A DNA stretch of 64,000 nt from Muscardinus avellanarius. Taxonomy: Eukaryota > Chordata > Mammalia > Rodentia > Gliridae. The stretch covers positions 70,561,399 to 70,625,398 of the forward strand of contig OY726560.1 in NCBI GenBank assembly GCA_963383645.1. The letters are read 5' to 3'. Positions 1 to 10,016 of this stretch are shown here, one piece after another. The notes under the pieces are model-generated. The model was not told the origin of the DNA. It did not search any database and worked only from the letters and a program-made list of their open reading frames with translations. The position numbers and the translations under genes were made by a program. Each line of letters begins with the position of its first letter. Positions within the stretch are counted from its first letter, which is position 1.

Positions 1-352
1 TCCACATTCCTATGTAAATTTAGATATGTGTCTAGCACGTGACAATCCACTATAGTTTAGAAAGAAAATATCGCAATGTCTATTTGCTTCCCATAGAAAG
101 TAAGAAATGTCGCTTCGTTATTTAACATACACACGCACTGGCATGTTCGCACTGTATAGTTATTTGCCAGTCACATCAAACTTGTGCTGTGTGAGGTGAC
201 CTGGGAAGCACAGGCCTTTGCTACTTGAAGGGTTGACCTGGGTATACTTGTCCAGGATCAATCTACTGTAGTTTTACATAGCGTAGAAGGTCACTTGATG
301 TGGTTAATTTTGTCAAAGCAAATCTCAAATACAATCTATGAAACCTCTATAC
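1..352. other. Unannotated single-copy-looking sequence
   Basis: AT-rich, without a convincing reading frame, repeat core or splice-site arrangement. I see nothing assignable in it. Confidence 0.4.
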
Positions 353-521
353 TAGCTGGGCACAATGACACACACCTGGACTTGGGAGGCTGAGACAGGG
401 GGATCCTTAGGCTCAAGGCCAGCCTCAGCGACTCAGTGAGACTCTGTTTCAAACTAAAAAATAAAACAGGTTGGGAGTCTAATGCAGATAGAAAGCCCCT
501 GGGTTCAGTTCTCAGTACCAA
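353..521 (+). repeat. B1-dID SINE, old copy
   Basis: The B1-like head (AGCTGGGCACAATG, then CTTGGGAGGCTGAGACAGG) runs into the linker GAGACTCTGTTTCAAA and an ID-like tail ending CCTGGGTTCAGTTCTCAGTACC. This head-linker-tail order defines the SINE family found throughout the window. The tail is a tRNA-Ala/ID unit lacking the segment between its A and B boxes. This copy has lost most CpGs, so it is old. Confidence 0.75.
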
Positions 522-859
522 ACATAGACACACATACTCACACATGCATGCATGCACACACAAACTCTACACTGAAATGAGGAGTGATCTTGAAAATTTT
601 CTTTTGGCAAAGTACTCAAGATACTTGTGGTTAAAAGTGTACATCCGGGATACACACTGCCTGAGATGTGACCACAGTTCTGTCATTGCCAGCTAACCCT
701 GGGAAAGTGATTTAATACCTCTGGGTTCAGTTTCCTCATTTTTAAAGTGTATCTGATTTGGGGCTTGGGGAAGACGATGTGAATTAATATAAACTGTTGG
801 CCCTTCATATTCATTGACTGAACATTTATATAGGGAGGTATTAAAAACAACTTTTTTTT

Positions 860-1040
860 GTGGTACTGGGGGTGGAACCCAGGGCTTTTCTACCTCTGGG
901 CTATACTCCCCAACCTTTTTTTATACTTTATTTGGAAACAGGGTCTCACTAAGTAGCTAAGGCTGGCTTCAAACTCATGTGATCCTCCTGTCTCAGCCTC
1001 CCAAGAGCTGGGATTACAAGCGTGCACCACCTTGCCCGGC
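860..1040 (-). repeat. B1-dID SINE
   Basis: Full-length reverse copy from TGGTACTGGGGGTGGAACCC to CACCTTGCCCGGC, with the T-run of the inverted A-tail in front. Confidence 0.85.
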
Positions 1041-1096
1041 AGTATATATGTATTTTGAAGGAAGTACTTCGGAGAGAGTTTTGTTTTGTTTTGTTT

Positions 1097-1157
1097 TTGC
1101 AGTACTGAGAATTGAACCCAGGGGCCTTCTACCTTCAAGCTACACTGCCAGCCCTAT
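1097..1157 (-). repeat. dID tail fragment
   Basis: Only the tRNA-like tail is present (GCAGTACTGAGAATTGAACCC to CACTGCCAGCCCT). The B1-like head is missing. Confidence 0.6.
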
Positions 1158-1160
1158 TTC

Positions 1161-1557
1161 TCCCTTGTGCCGTGTGGATGGCCTTCACTGTTGAGTACAT
1201 TCAGTACGTGGTGTTTTTAACTACTGTACTACCTCTGCCTGGGTTTATTCAAGCCTAATACTACACTAATGGAGAGCATATTGGGCATTTCACCTGGTCC
1301 ACTTGGTTCAGATTTTATCTCATTGCTTGCAATTTCAACCTGTGACTGAAATAAATTGTATTTCACTGCTACTTATTTGCAGTGAAGAATAATCACCTAA
1401 AGAACAGGTAAAGGAACACACTTGAAAACTATGGTCATAGAAATAAACATTTTGCATGTGCCTAAAGTGGAATCCTGTATTTCTCCCTAAATAGCAATGA
1501 ACAAGTAGTGATTTGAGGTATTCTGGGCAAGAGACTTGGACTGCATAACCTCTGGGA
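1161..1557. other. Unannotated sequence
   Basis: No gene or recognisable repeat core seen between two SINEs. Confidence 0.4.
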
Positions 1558-1590
1558 TCTTGTTTACTTTTTTTTTTTTTTTTTTTTTTT

Positions 1591-1773
1591 GGTGGTACTG
1601 GGGTTCCTGGAAGCCCTTCTACCTCCGGGCTACACTCCCAGACCTATTTTTATATTTTTATTTAGAAACAGGGTCTCCTAAACCAGCGCGCGCGGCTGGC
1701 TTCGAACCTGCGCGATCCTCCTGTCTCCGCCTCCCAAGCGCAGGGATTACAAGCGTGCGCCACCACGCCCGGC
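1591..1773 (-). repeat. B1-dID SINE, young 'CCAGGAACCCC' subtype
   Basis: Carries the diagnostic shortened middle (CTGGCTTA-type junction with GCGCGCGC) and the altered tail with GGTTCCTGGAAGCCC in this orientation. CpGs are intact. A perfect 14-bp target-site duplication, TCTTGTTTACTTTT, flanks it at 1558-1571 and 1774-1787. Confidence 0.92.
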
Positions 1774-2080
1774 TCTTGTTTACTTTTAATCTTTGCAAAT
1801 AAGTAAAGTCAAAGCTCAAAGCCTGTGAGAACTTCTGCCAGTTTAACTTTTTAAAAGCAAAGAAGTTCAAAACCTAACAGTTCATAAACTTTGGGCTTGG
1901 TATGAAAAGTAAAACTTAGTTGTCAAAAGTCTTATATGATAATGTATAAGCAGCACATTAAGGCAATTTTATTATTCAGAAAGACATGTAATTATTTGAA
2001 TTTTAACTGATATATACTCCTTGAGATATTCCTTTCACAAAAAAACTATCCAATTTTCATTGTAATAATCATTTTGTGTT

Positions 2081-2263
2081 GCCGGGTCTGGTGGCACACG
2101 CTTGTAATCCCTGCACTTGGGAGGCAGAGATAGGAGGATCGCACTAGTTCGGAGCCAGCCTCGCTGGCTTAAGAGACCCTGTTTCCAAATAAAAAAATAT
2201 AAAAAATAGGTCTGGGAGTGTAGCCCGGAAGTAGAAGGGCTTCCAGGAACCCCAGTATCACCA
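2081..2263 (+). repeat. B1-dID SINE, young subtype
   Basis: Starts GCCGGGTCTGGTGGCACACG and ends CCCCAGTATCACC plus a 23-nt A-tail. Target-site duplication AATCATTTTGT on both sides. Confidence 0.9.
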
Positions 2264-2339
2264 AAAAAAAAAAAAAAAAAAAAAATCATTTTGTTGGAAA
2301 ACAAAAAGAAAAATACAACTTGAACAAATTTTAGGATTG

Positions 2340-2515
2340 CCTAGAGATTAAGGACATGGCTTTAAAGGAAAATAGCCCTGAGCTCAAAACCCACTCTTGC
2401 TTTCCAGCCTGGACCCAGACACATTTCCCAACTTCCCCAGACTTAGTATTGTCATTGTAAAAGTAGATCTTACTTCATAGGGCTGTTGTGAAAATTAAAT
2501 TAGATAAATGCATAC
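2340..2515 (+). repeat. MIR-like ancient SINE remnant
   Basis: The order of motifs (GACATGGCTTTAAAGG, CCTGGACCCAGACACA, TTGTCATTGTAAAAGTAG, GGGCTGTTGTGAAAATTAAAT) follows the MIR core and 3' region. It is weakly conserved, so family-level only. Confidence 0.35.
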
Positions 2516-2569
2516 GTGTCAAAATTTTAAATGCTATACAATATAAATTTACATATGTTTTATATATGT

Positions 2570-2596
2570 ATGTATATGTGTATATATATATATATG

Positions 2597-2637
<41 letters not shown>
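2570..2637. repeat. (TA)n/(CA)n microsatellite
   Basis: TATATG/TGTATA run grading into about 19 uninterrupted CA units. Confidence 0.95.
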
Positions 2638-2640
<3 letters not shown>

Positions 2641-2831
2641 TTATTATAGACTGATTGATGGCTTCCTAAATTGTCCACATCCTAGTTCCCAGAACCTTTG
2701 AAAGCATTATACTTTCTGGCAAAGAATTAAGGTTGAAGATAGAATTAAGGTTGCTAACCAGCTGACCTTAATATAGAATAACTCTGGTGTGTCTATTGTA
2801 ACCACAAAGGTCCTTAAAGGTGAAAGAAGGA

Positions 2832-3029
2832 GGCCGGGCGTGGTGGCGCACGCTTGTAATCCCAGCGCTTGGGAGGCTGAGACAGAAGTATTGCACAGGT
2901 TCGAAGCCAGCCTCAGCTACTTAGTGAGGCTTTCAGCAACTTAGTGAGACCCTGTTTCCAAATAAAATATAAAAATAGGTTTGTGAGTATAGCCTGGAGG
3001 TAGAAAAGCCCCTGGGTTCTACCCCAGTA

Positions 3030-3031
<2 letters not shown>
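2832..3031 (+). repeat. B1-dID SINE with (CA)n tail
   Basis: GGCCGGGCGTGGTGGCGCACG to CTACCCCAGTACCA. The last bases run straight into a (CA)n tract at 3031-3073. Confidence 0.9.

Positions 3032-3073
<42 letters not shown>
3031..3073. repeat. (CA)n microsatellite at a SINE tail
   Basis: About 21 CA units beginning at the terminal ACCACA of the SINE. Confidence 0.95.
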
Positions 3074-3075
<2 letters not shown>

Positions 3076-3113
3076 AAGAGGGAGCCAAATAGAAGAATCA
3101 GAAAAAGAGATGA

Positions 3114-3326
3114 GGCTGGGCGTGGTGGGAGCCAGAGACCAGAGGATCGTGGTTCGCGGACAGTGTCAGCTACTTAGAGAGGCCCTTCGCAATTCAGTGA
3201 AACCCTGTTTCAAAAATAAAGACTAAAAACTAGGGCTGGAGGTATAGCTGGGGGTGTAGCTGGGGTGTAGCTGGGGGTGTAGCTTGAAGGTGGAATGCCC
3301 CTGGGACCCATTCCCAGTACTACAAA
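3114..3326 (+). repeat. B1-dID SINE with expanded A-box region
   Basis: Head shortened to GGCTGGGCGTGGTGGGAGCC. In the tail the GGTGTAGCTGGG segment is repeated several times (3236-3285). Followed by an A/G-rich tract with AAAG units. Confidence 0.85.
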
Positions 3327-3372
3327 AGAGAAAGAAAAAGAAAAAGACAAAAAAAGAAAGAAAGAAAGAAAG

Positions 3373-3450
3373 ATGACTGGGGACGTGGCTCAGTGGTAGA
3401 GCATTTGCCTATCTACATGAGGGCCAGGGTTCTATCCCCAGCACTGCAAG
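3373..3450 (+). repeat. ID element (tRNA-Ala-like SINE)
   Basis: Pol III A box TGGCTCAGTGGTAGAGC, the intact TTGCCTATCTACATGAGGGCC spacer absent from dID tails, and a B box (GGTTCTATCCCCAGC). Confidence 0.85.
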
Positions 3451-3642
3451 AAAGAAAGAAAAGAAGAAGAAAGAGAAAGAAATGGATAAGAATGTGATTA
3501 TGGAGAATGGCAAGAGAGAGAGAGCTTCTGGCTTAGAAGATGAAGAATGGGCCACAAGTGTAGACTGCCTCTAGAAGGTAGGAAGAGTAAAGGAAACAAA
3601 TTCACTCCCAGAGCTTCCCAAACAGGAAAAAGCCCTGCCAAA

Positions 3643-3783
3643 TACCTTAATCCTGTGATACCCATGGGAGGCTGAGACAGGAGGATCACAAGTTCAAGGC
3701 TAGCCTGAGCAATTTATTGAGGCTCTGTCTCAAAATAAAAAAAGGGTTGGGATGTAGCTCAGTGGTAAAGTGCCCTGGAGTCT
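3643..3783 (+). repeat. B1-dID SINE, 5' truncated
   Basis: Begins at CTGTGATACCCATGGGAGGCTGAG. The tail TTGGGATGTAGCTCAGTGGTAAAG is close to the ID parent. Confidence 0.7.
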
Positions 3784-4002
3784 AGTCAACAAAACCAAAC
3801 CAAACAAAAAACACACCCAGATTTAGAAATCAAGGTACCTCACAATTTTTCATTTTTGTCTTGTTTATATAAGAACTTCGAGAACTTGATTTATCATGTT
3901 ATAAGATTATCCTCCAAGTTGTAGAAATGTTATTGGCTTACAAATAGCTTAATTCAGTATGGCTTCTTGATGATATCAACAATTATGGAGAATAAAATTT
4001 TA

Positions 4003-4195
4003 GACTGAGCACGGTGGTGCACTCCTATAATCCCAGCATGTGGGAGGCTGAGACAGGAGGTCCACAGCCCGCCTCAGCAATTTAGTGAGGTTCTCAGTAA
4101 CTTAGGATGACCTTGTTTCAAAATAAAAATTAAAATCGGGCTGGGGGTGTTATCTTAGAGATAGAATGCCCCTGGTTCAATCCCCAGTACCACCC
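4003..4195 (+). repeat. B1-dID SINE
   Basis: GACTGAGCACGGTGGTGCAC to CCCCAGTACCACC. Diverged older subtype with the AGTAACTTAGGATGACC linker. Confidence 0.8.
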
Positions 4196-4322
4196 CAGCA
4201 GATGAGGTGGAAGCCTAACAGAAGTACCCCCACCCCCTAGTCTTTCTGAGAGATTAGGACAGGGCTTATCAAAGCAGACCTCTCTTGTCGAGTGCTTCCT
4301 GACACTCTTCAGCAATATGTAC

Positions 4323-4324
<2 letters not shown>

Positions 4325-4372
<48 letters not shown>
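4325..4372. repeat. (TG)n microsatellite
   Basis: About 24 TG units adjoining the tail of a minus-strand SINE. Confidence 0.95.
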
Positions 4373-4382
<10 letters not shown>

Positions 4383-4531
4383 TTGAACCCAGGGGAGCTC
4401 TACAATTGAACCCACAGAGCTATCTCCAAACCGATGGTTACTTTTTGAGACAGGATCTCACTGAATTGCCCAGGCTGACCCTGAACTCATGATCCTCCCA
4501 CCTCAGGCTCCTGAGTGGCTGGGATTACAGG
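4373..4531 (-). repeat. B1-dID SINE, old
   Basis: TTACTAGAGATTGAACCCAGG to GCTGGGATTACAGG, degraded in the middle. Confidence 0.75.
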
Positions 4532-4539
4532 TTATATTA

Positions 4540-4700
4540 TTGTCTTTAATCCTCATAACTACCTTGACATTATTCCCATTTTACAGATAAAGAAGCAGAA
4601 GATCAAAGAGGAGAAATAGCCTTCCCCAGGTCAATCACACAGAAGGAAAACAACAGAGTTGAGTCCAATCAGTGTGAAGCCCCATCCTCTCCAGGGCTCC
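4540..4700 (-). repeat. MIR remnant
   Basis: Reads as reverse MIR: CTTTAATCCTCATAACTACC, CCCATTTTACAGATAAAGAAGC, then the diverged CCAGGTCAATCACACAGAAGG. Confidence 0.6.
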
Positions 4701-5061
4701 ACAGTGCCTCCCGGGGCAACAGGTGGCTTCTGGATTGGATGTAGAGGAGTTTACAAACTCAAACATCTAAAGTACCCAGGAGGAACGAACCATAGATGCT
4801 GAATGTTAGAAGAGGTGAAAGTGAAATGATTCCTAGCAACCCACGATTGGTTTCAGTGAGTGGCAACAGGGTGTGGTGGGGACTGTGGAAAAACATAAAG
4901 TTCATGCCCTCTGTAGAGGGAACAGCTGAAGCAGTTATCAGCTGATTGTTGTTGCTATGTGGATGTGTAGGCTCAATGTGGCCAAACATATTAATGTTGC
5001 AATAAAGCTAGAAATGTGTGTTTTTATGGGAAATAACATAATTTCAAAATGCTAGGAACTA
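4701..5061. other. Unannotated sequence
   Basis: No gene or recognised repeat. Confidence 0.4.
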
Positions 5062-5254
5062 TCCGGGCATGGTGGCACATGCTTGTAACCCTGGTACTTG
5101 GGAGGCTGAGACAGGAGGATTGCAGGTTTAAAGCCAGCCTCAGCTACTTAGTGAAACCACTGCAACTTAGTGAGACCCTGTTTCAAAATAAAGAATAAAA
5201 AATAGGGCTAGGGGTGTAGTTTGGAGGTAGAATGCCCCTGGGTTCAATCCCCAG
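5062..5254 (+). repeat. B1-dID SINE
   Basis: Starts CCGGGCATGGTGGCACATGC and ends TTCAATCCCCAGTATTGG. Confidence 0.85.
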
Positions 5255-5347
5255 TATTGGGGGGAAAATGCTAGGAACTAATTCAGATTTTCATGGAACA
5301 CTGTACAGACCAAATAAACCACATTTATCAAGAAAATGTGACAATTT

Positions 5348-5778
5348 AGCCAGACATGGTGTGCATGCTTGTAATCCCAATACTTAGGAGGCTGAGACAG
5401 GAGGATAACAGGTTCGCAGCCAGCCTCAGCTACTTAGTAAGGTGCCCCGCAACTTAGTGAGACCTTGTTTCAAAATAAGGAATAAAAAATAGGACTGGCA
5501 AGCCAGGTGTGGTGGCGCATGCTTGTAATCCCAGCATTTGGGAGGCTGAGACAAGAGGATCACACAGGTTTGGAGCCAGCCTCAGCTACTGAGTGAGGCT
5601 CTCAGCAACTTAGTGAGACCTTGTTTCCAAATAAAGTATAAAATAGATCTGGTAGTATAGCCCAGAGATAGAAAAGCCCCTGGGTTCCATCTCTAGTACC
5701 ACAAAAAAAAAAAAAAAAGAACTGGAGATGTAGCTCAGAGGTAGATGCACCTGGGTTCAATCCTTAGCACCACACACA
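5348..5778 (+). repeat. B1-dID SINE split by a second SINE
   Basis: Outer copy: head 5348-5498, tail 5718-5778 (AACTGGAGATGTAGCTCAGAGG). The linker ATAGGACTGG/AGAACTGGAG is interrupted by the copy at 5501-5702. Confidence 0.85.
5501..5702 (+). repeat. B1-dID SINE, inserted into the linker of another
   Basis: GCCAGGTGTGGTGGCGCATGC to TCTCTAGTACCAC plus an A-tail, lying between the two halves of the 5348-5778 element. Confidence 0.88.
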
Positions 5779-5803
5779 CTAAATAAATAAATAAATAAAT
5801 AAA
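5779..5803. repeat. (AAAT)n microsatellite
   Basis: TAAA units between two SINEs. Confidence 0.9.
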
Positions 5804-5804
5804 T

Positions 5805-5966
5805 AGCTGGGCGTGGTGGTGCACGCTTGTAATCCCCGCGCTTGGGAGGCAGAGACAGGAGGATCGCGCAGGTTCGAAGCCAGCCGTGCTGGCTTAAGAG
5901 ACCCTGTTTCCAAATAAAAAATAGGTCTGGGAGGTAGAAGGGCTTCCAGGAACCCCAGTACCACAA

Positions 5967-5974
<8 letters not shown>
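5805..5974 (+). repeat. B1-dID SINE, young subtype
   Basis: GCTGGGCGTGGTGGTGCACG, the GCTGGCTTAAGAG junction, and an end at CCAGGAACCCCAGTACCAC. A slippage deletion shortens the tail (GGTCTGGGAGGTAGAAGG). Confidence 0.9.
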
Positions 5975-6013
<39 letters not shown>

Positions 6014-6014
6014 A
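5966..6014. repeat. (AAAT)n microsatellite at a SINE tail
   Basis: About 12 TAAA units starting at the SINE end. Confidence 0.93.
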
Positions 6015-6015
6015 A

Positions 6016-6073
6016 TGAAGCTAGGGGTATAGCTTGGAGGTAGAATACCCTGGGTTTCACACCCAGTACCACA
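6016..6073 (+). repeat. dID tail fragment
   Basis: AAGCTAGGGGTATAGCTTGG to CACCCAGTACCAC, plus an A-rich tail. Probably the distal part of an older SINE interrupted by the 5805-5974 copy. Confidence 0.7.
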
Positions 6074-6194
6074 AAAAAAAGAAAAGAAAAGAAAATGTGA
6101 CAACTTGAGAATGTTAGTACGAGCCATAGGAAGCAATGCTAACCCAAAGAATACTCTGCAATCATGCTGAAAGAAAAGATGTGGGAAGATCGAA

Positions 6195-6375
6195 CTAGAC
6201 TTTTTTGGGGGTGGGCACAGAGGAATGAACCCAGGAGCATTCTACCTCCAGGCTACAGCCCTACCCCTTTTAAATTTTATGTATATATGTATTTTAAATT
6301 TTGAAACAAGATCTCACTAAGTTGCTGAGGCTGGCCTCAAACCTGCAATCCTTCTGTCCCAACCTCAGACAGGAA
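6195..6375 (-). repeat. B1-dID SINE, old
   Basis: Degraded reverse copy with GAATGAACCCAGGAGCATTC and TCTCACTAAGTTGCTGAGG. Confidence 0.7.
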
Positions 6376-6489
6376 GATTACAGGTTTTAGGTCATCTGCA
6401 GCAACTTAGTGACACTGTTTCAAAATTAAAGAAAAAAATGGTGTGGGGGGCTCAGAGGTAGAACACCCTGGCTTCAATTCCCAGTAATA
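6376..6489 (+). repeat. B1-dID SINE, 5' truncated
   Basis: AGGTCATCTGCAGCAACTTAG through GCTTCAATTCCCAGTAAT. Tail-to-tail with the preceding reverse copy. Confidence 0.65.
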
Positions 6490-6856
6490 TGCGTACCTTT
6501 GTGTGCATGATTTTTAACAGCAAAAGCTGAAATACTCTTCCAAGGTTGGAATACAGTGTAGCTCTTAAAAAAAAATAGAATGAAAGATTTTCATGACTTT
6601 CTATGAAGTGATACCCAGAATATATAAATGGAAAAAACAAGATGCAGATGTGTTTATATACTATATACTTTTTGTGTAGGAAAGGGTGTGGGAAGTCAAA
6701 AGAAATAATGAAAGAATCAATCAAAAACTAATAAAACTAGTGATTTCAAGGAGGAGGGAAAAGGCCCAGGAAGGAAATGGAAGGAGTCAGGTCTATGTCA
6801 CTGAATGAATTTTACTTATATCTTTGACCTTGGAACTATGTACACATTTTAAACAA
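6490..6856. other. Unannotated sequence
   Basis: AT-rich. Nothing recognised. Confidence 0.4.
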
Positions 6857-7040
6857 TTGTGTGTGTGTGTGTGTGTGTGTGTTAGTGAGGAATGAACCTA
6901 GGGCACTGAGCTACACTTCCAGCCCTATTTTATTTTTATTTTGAAATAGTGTCTTACCATACACTGGTCTCAAACCCACGATTCTCCTGTGAGTCTTAGC
7001 CTCCCAAGTACTGGGTTTATAGACTTGTGCCACCATGCCA
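6857..7040 (-). repeat. (TG)n plus B1-dID SINE
   Basis: A short (TG)n (6859-6882) followed by a reverse SINE ending GCCACCATGCCAG. Confidence 0.75.
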
Positions 7041-7062
7041 GTTTGCCTTTTTTTTTTTTTCA

Positions 7063-7321
7063 TTCCTGTGTGGAACCCAGGGGCATTCTACCTCCGAGTT
7101 ACACCCCCAGCTAGATTTGTTATTTATTTATTTATTTTTTTGGTGGTACTGAGGTTCCTGGAAGCCCTTCTACCTCTGGGCTACACTCCCAGACCTATTT
7201 TATTTTTTTTTATTTGGAAACAGGGTCTCTTAAGCCAGCGAGGCTGTCTCTGAACCAGCGCGATCCTCCTGTCTCTGCCTCCCAAGCGCGGGGATTACAA
7301 GCGTGCGCCACCACGCCTGGC
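7063..7321 (-). repeat. dID fragment (7063-7112) and young B1-dID SINE (7141-7321)
   Basis: The young copy begins TGGTGGTACTGAGGTTCCTGG and ends CACCACGCCTGGC. The fragment in front is the tail of an older element (GGAACCCAGGGGCATTCTACC). Confidence 0.85.
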
Positions 7322-7465
7322 CCACATACACAATTTAAACAAACCTGAAGTACTGTAAACTGTATAATAGGCATCATCTTCACTATTGTGTTTCTGTAAC
7401 AGAGCTCTGCAGCCCGGACAAAACCAGGGAGGGGACAGACAGCTGGACTACAACTGAGTTGGAGG

Positions 7466-7537
7466 GCTAAGGTGATGGCTCAGTGGTAGAGCTCTTACCA
7501 AACACGTGTGAGGACCTGGGTTCAATCCCCAGAAGCT
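7466..7537 (+). repeat. ID element
   Basis: GATGGCTCAGTGGTAGAGC and GGTTCAATCCCCAG boxes with the full-length spacer between them. Confidence 0.85.
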
Positions 7538-7710
7538 AAAGAGAAAGAAACTAGGTTGGGAAGATTCAAGAAAAGCCCCAAGGAGCCAAGGAGCAGAGGC
7601 CACACCATTCACACTCACTGAGAAGGAGGAAGTGAGGAGCAGAAAGACAAGACATAGAGTGAAGCGAACCAAGGCTTGCTACACACAATCACACCATCAA
7701 CTTTGTGTGT

Positions 7711-7907
7711 GTGTGGTGCTGGGGATGGAGCCCAGGGGCATTCTACCTCCAAGCTACACCCCCAGCCCTACTTTTATTCTTTATTTTGAAACAGGGTCTC
7801 ACTGAGTTGCAAAGGACCTCACTAAGTAGCTGAGGCTGTCTGGAAATTGTGATCCTCCTGTGTCAGCCTCCCAAATACTGGGATTACAAGTGTGCGCCAC
7901 CACGCCC
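7711..7907 (-). repeat. B1-dID SINE
   Basis: GTGCTGGGGATGGAGCCCAG to GCGCCACCACGCC. Confidence 0.88.
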
Positions 7908-8079
7908 TCCTACACCATCAACTTTTTACATTTTAGAGTACACGGCAGTTTGCAAAGCATTTTTAAAAATAGACTTTTTCTTTGCTTCCCCGGATGGAGC
8001 AGGGTCTGGGAACAGGTCACCATGTCCGGCTTTGCAGCCCAAGAAACAGTATGAGGAGATGGATGAGGAAGATAAATAA

Positions 8080-8190
<111 letters not shown>

Positions 8191-8261
8191 TAATCGACCC
8201 TGTGTACCTGAGATGATGGCGACCCTTGGTTCCATTCCTATTTATTAATTTATTTACTTAT

Positions 8262-8461
8262 TGCGGTATTGAGGACTGAACCCAGGAGCATTCTACCTCT
8301 GAATTACACATCCATCCCTATTTTTTATTCTTTATTTTGAAACAGAATCTCACTGAGTTGCAGAGGGCCTCACTAAATAACTGAGACGGGCCATGAACCT
8401 GCGATCCTCCTGTCTCAGCCTCCCAAGTACTGGGATTACAGTGTGCACCACCAAACCTGGC
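8262..8461 (-). repeat. B1-dID SINE inside the TMA7 pseudogene
   Basis: GCGGTATTGAGGACTGAACC to CACCAAACCTGGC. Flanked by near-identical CATTCCTATTTA (8233-8244) and CACTCATATTTA (8465-8476). Confidence 0.88.
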
Positions 8462-8521
8462 TTTCACTCATATTTAGTGTTTTTTGTTTTTGTTTTTTGT
8501 TTGTTTGTTTGGTTGGTTTTT

Positions 8522-8703
8522 TGGTGGTACTGGGTTTCCTGGAAGCCCTTCTACCTCCGGGCTACACTCCCAGACCTATTTTTTTATATTTTTATTTGGA
8601 AACAGGTTCTCTTAAACCAGCGTGGCTGGCTTTGAACCTGTGCGATCCTCCTGTCTCTGCCTCTCAAGCGTGGGGATGACAAGTGTGCGGCACCACGCCC
8701 GGC
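8522..8703 (-). repeat. B1-dID SINE, young subtype, inside the TMA7 pseudogene
   Basis: TGGTGGTACTGGGTTTCCTGG to GCACCACGCCCGGC. Followed by a third copy of the target repeat, TTCATTCCTATTTA (8705-8718). Confidence 0.9.
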
Positions 8704-8785
8704 TTTCATTCCTATTTAAACTGCGCTGGATTCTCTGCTATAACAGCTTTTGCCACCTATAGCTAGAATAATGGTTTTTTTTTTC

Positions 8786-8985
8786 CAGTACTAGGAATGG
8801 AACCCAGGGGTATTCTATCTCTGAGCTACACCCCCAGCCCTATTTTTTTATTCTTTATTTTGAAACAGGGTCTCACTGAGTTGTGGAAGGCCTCATTAAG
8901 TAGCTGAGGCTGACCGCGAGCCTATGATCCTCCTGTCTCAGCCTCCCAAGTACTGAGATTACAAGCATGCACCACCACACCAGAC
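8786..8985 (-). repeat. B1-dID SINE
   Basis: AGTACTAGGAATGGAACCC to ACCACCACACCAGAC. Confidence 0.85.
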
Positions 8986-9017
8986 TAAAAATAAATTTTC
9001 TTTAAAAAAAAAACACC

Positions 9018-9220
9018 ATCTGGGTGTGGTGCCACATGCTTGTAATCCCAGCATTTGGGAGGCTGAGACTGGAGGATCTTGGCTCGAGGTCAGCCTCAGC
9101 TACTTAATGAGGCCCTTTGCAACTCAGTGAGACCCTATTTCAAAATAAAGAATAAAAAAATAGGGCTGGAGGTATAGCTCGGAGGTAGAATGTCCCTGGA
9201 TTCCATCGCCAGTACCGCAA
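9018..9220 (+). repeat. B1-dID SINE
   Basis: CATCTGGGTGTGGTGCCACATG to CATCGCCAGTACCGC, tail (CAAA)n at 9219-9243. Confidence 0.88.
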
Positions 9221-9352
9221 ACAAACAAACAAACAAACAAACAAAAAAAACCAGACTTTTTTGAAGCAATTTTTGGTTCACAGCAAAGCTGAGATTAAGA
9301 GATATTCCATACACTCACTCCTTTATGCATATCCTCTCATTATCTTTATTTA

Positions 9353-9353
<1 letters not shown>

Positions 9354-9391
<38 letters not shown>

Positions 9392-9402
9392 GTGTGTGTG
9401 TA
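9354..9402. repeat. (TTA)n and short (TG)n
   Basis: About 12 TTA units followed by TGTGTGTGTG, at the tail side of reverse SINEs. Confidence 0.9.
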
Positions 9403-9672
9403 ATAGTGTAATACTGGGGATTGAACCTAGGGATACCTTCAAGCTCCACATTAAGCCCCTTTTTTTTGTGTGGTACTGGGGGCAGAACCCAGGGACTTTT
9501 CTACCTCTGGGCTATATTCCCAGACCTATTATATACTTTATTTGGAAACAGGGTCTCACTAAGTTCCTGAGAGCCTCACTAAGTAGCTGAGGCTGGCTTC
9601 TAACCTGTGCGATCCTGATCCTCCTGTCTCAGCCTCCCAAGCGCTGGGATTACAAGCGTGCACCATCATGCT
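9403..9672 (-). repeat. dID fragment (9403-9455) and B1-dID SINE (9469-9672)
   Basis: The full copy starts TGGTACTGGGGGCAGAACC and ends GCACCATCATGCTCCAC. The preceding fragment is a truncated tail. Confidence 0.82.
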
Positions 9673-9689
9673 CCACTCACCTTCAGCCC

Positions 9690-9826
9690 TTTTTACTTTT
9701 TTTTTTTCCTCTGAAACAGTGTCTTGGGAGGATGCTGTGAGTCTCACTACATTGCTGAGGCTGTCTTCAAACTTCAACCTTCTGTCTCAGTCTCCTGAGT
9801 ACCAGCATGGCCGCCACACTGGGCTT
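9690..9826 (-). repeat. B1-dID SINE, old head fragment
   Basis: TCTGAAACAGTGTCTTGGGAGG to GTACCAGCATGGCCGCCAC. Confidence 0.6.
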
Positions 9827-9950
9827 CTCCCTCATTATCAAGCTTGCATCAGAGTAAAACATGTGTTTCAGCTGATGAACCTGTGAAACATTATTGCCAC
9901 AATTCATATTTTATGCTGTGGTGATTCACTTTTTTTTTCCTTTTCTTTCT

Positions 9951-9954
<4 letters not shown>

Positions 9955-9997
<43 letters not shown>

Positions 9998-10016
9998 TGT
10001 GTGTGTGTGTGTGTGT
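9955..10016. repeat. (TG)n microsatellite
   Basis: About 30 TG units with one TA interruption. One of the longest dinucleotide tracts in the window. Confidence 0.95.

Larger units (their letters stand above)
2650..3642 (+). repeat. MLT1-type MaLR LTR remnant, split by SINEs
   Basis: Three segments (about 2660-2830, 3074-3112, 3480-3642) read in order like an MLT1-class LTR: CACATCCTAGTTCCCAGAACC, later CAAAGGTCCTTAAAGG, GAGGGAGCCAAATAGAAGAATC, TTCTGGCTTAGAAGATGAAG, GCCTCTAGAAGGTAGG, AACAGGAAAAAGCCCTGCC. Two SINEs and an ID element separate the pieces. Family assignment is from memory of the consensus. Confidence 0.6.

Noticed and set aside
3373..3450. tRNA-like A and B boxes, here and in the other ID elements.
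   Set aside because: The sequences lack a foldable acceptor and anticodon arm set. They are tRNA-derived SINEs, not tRNA genes.
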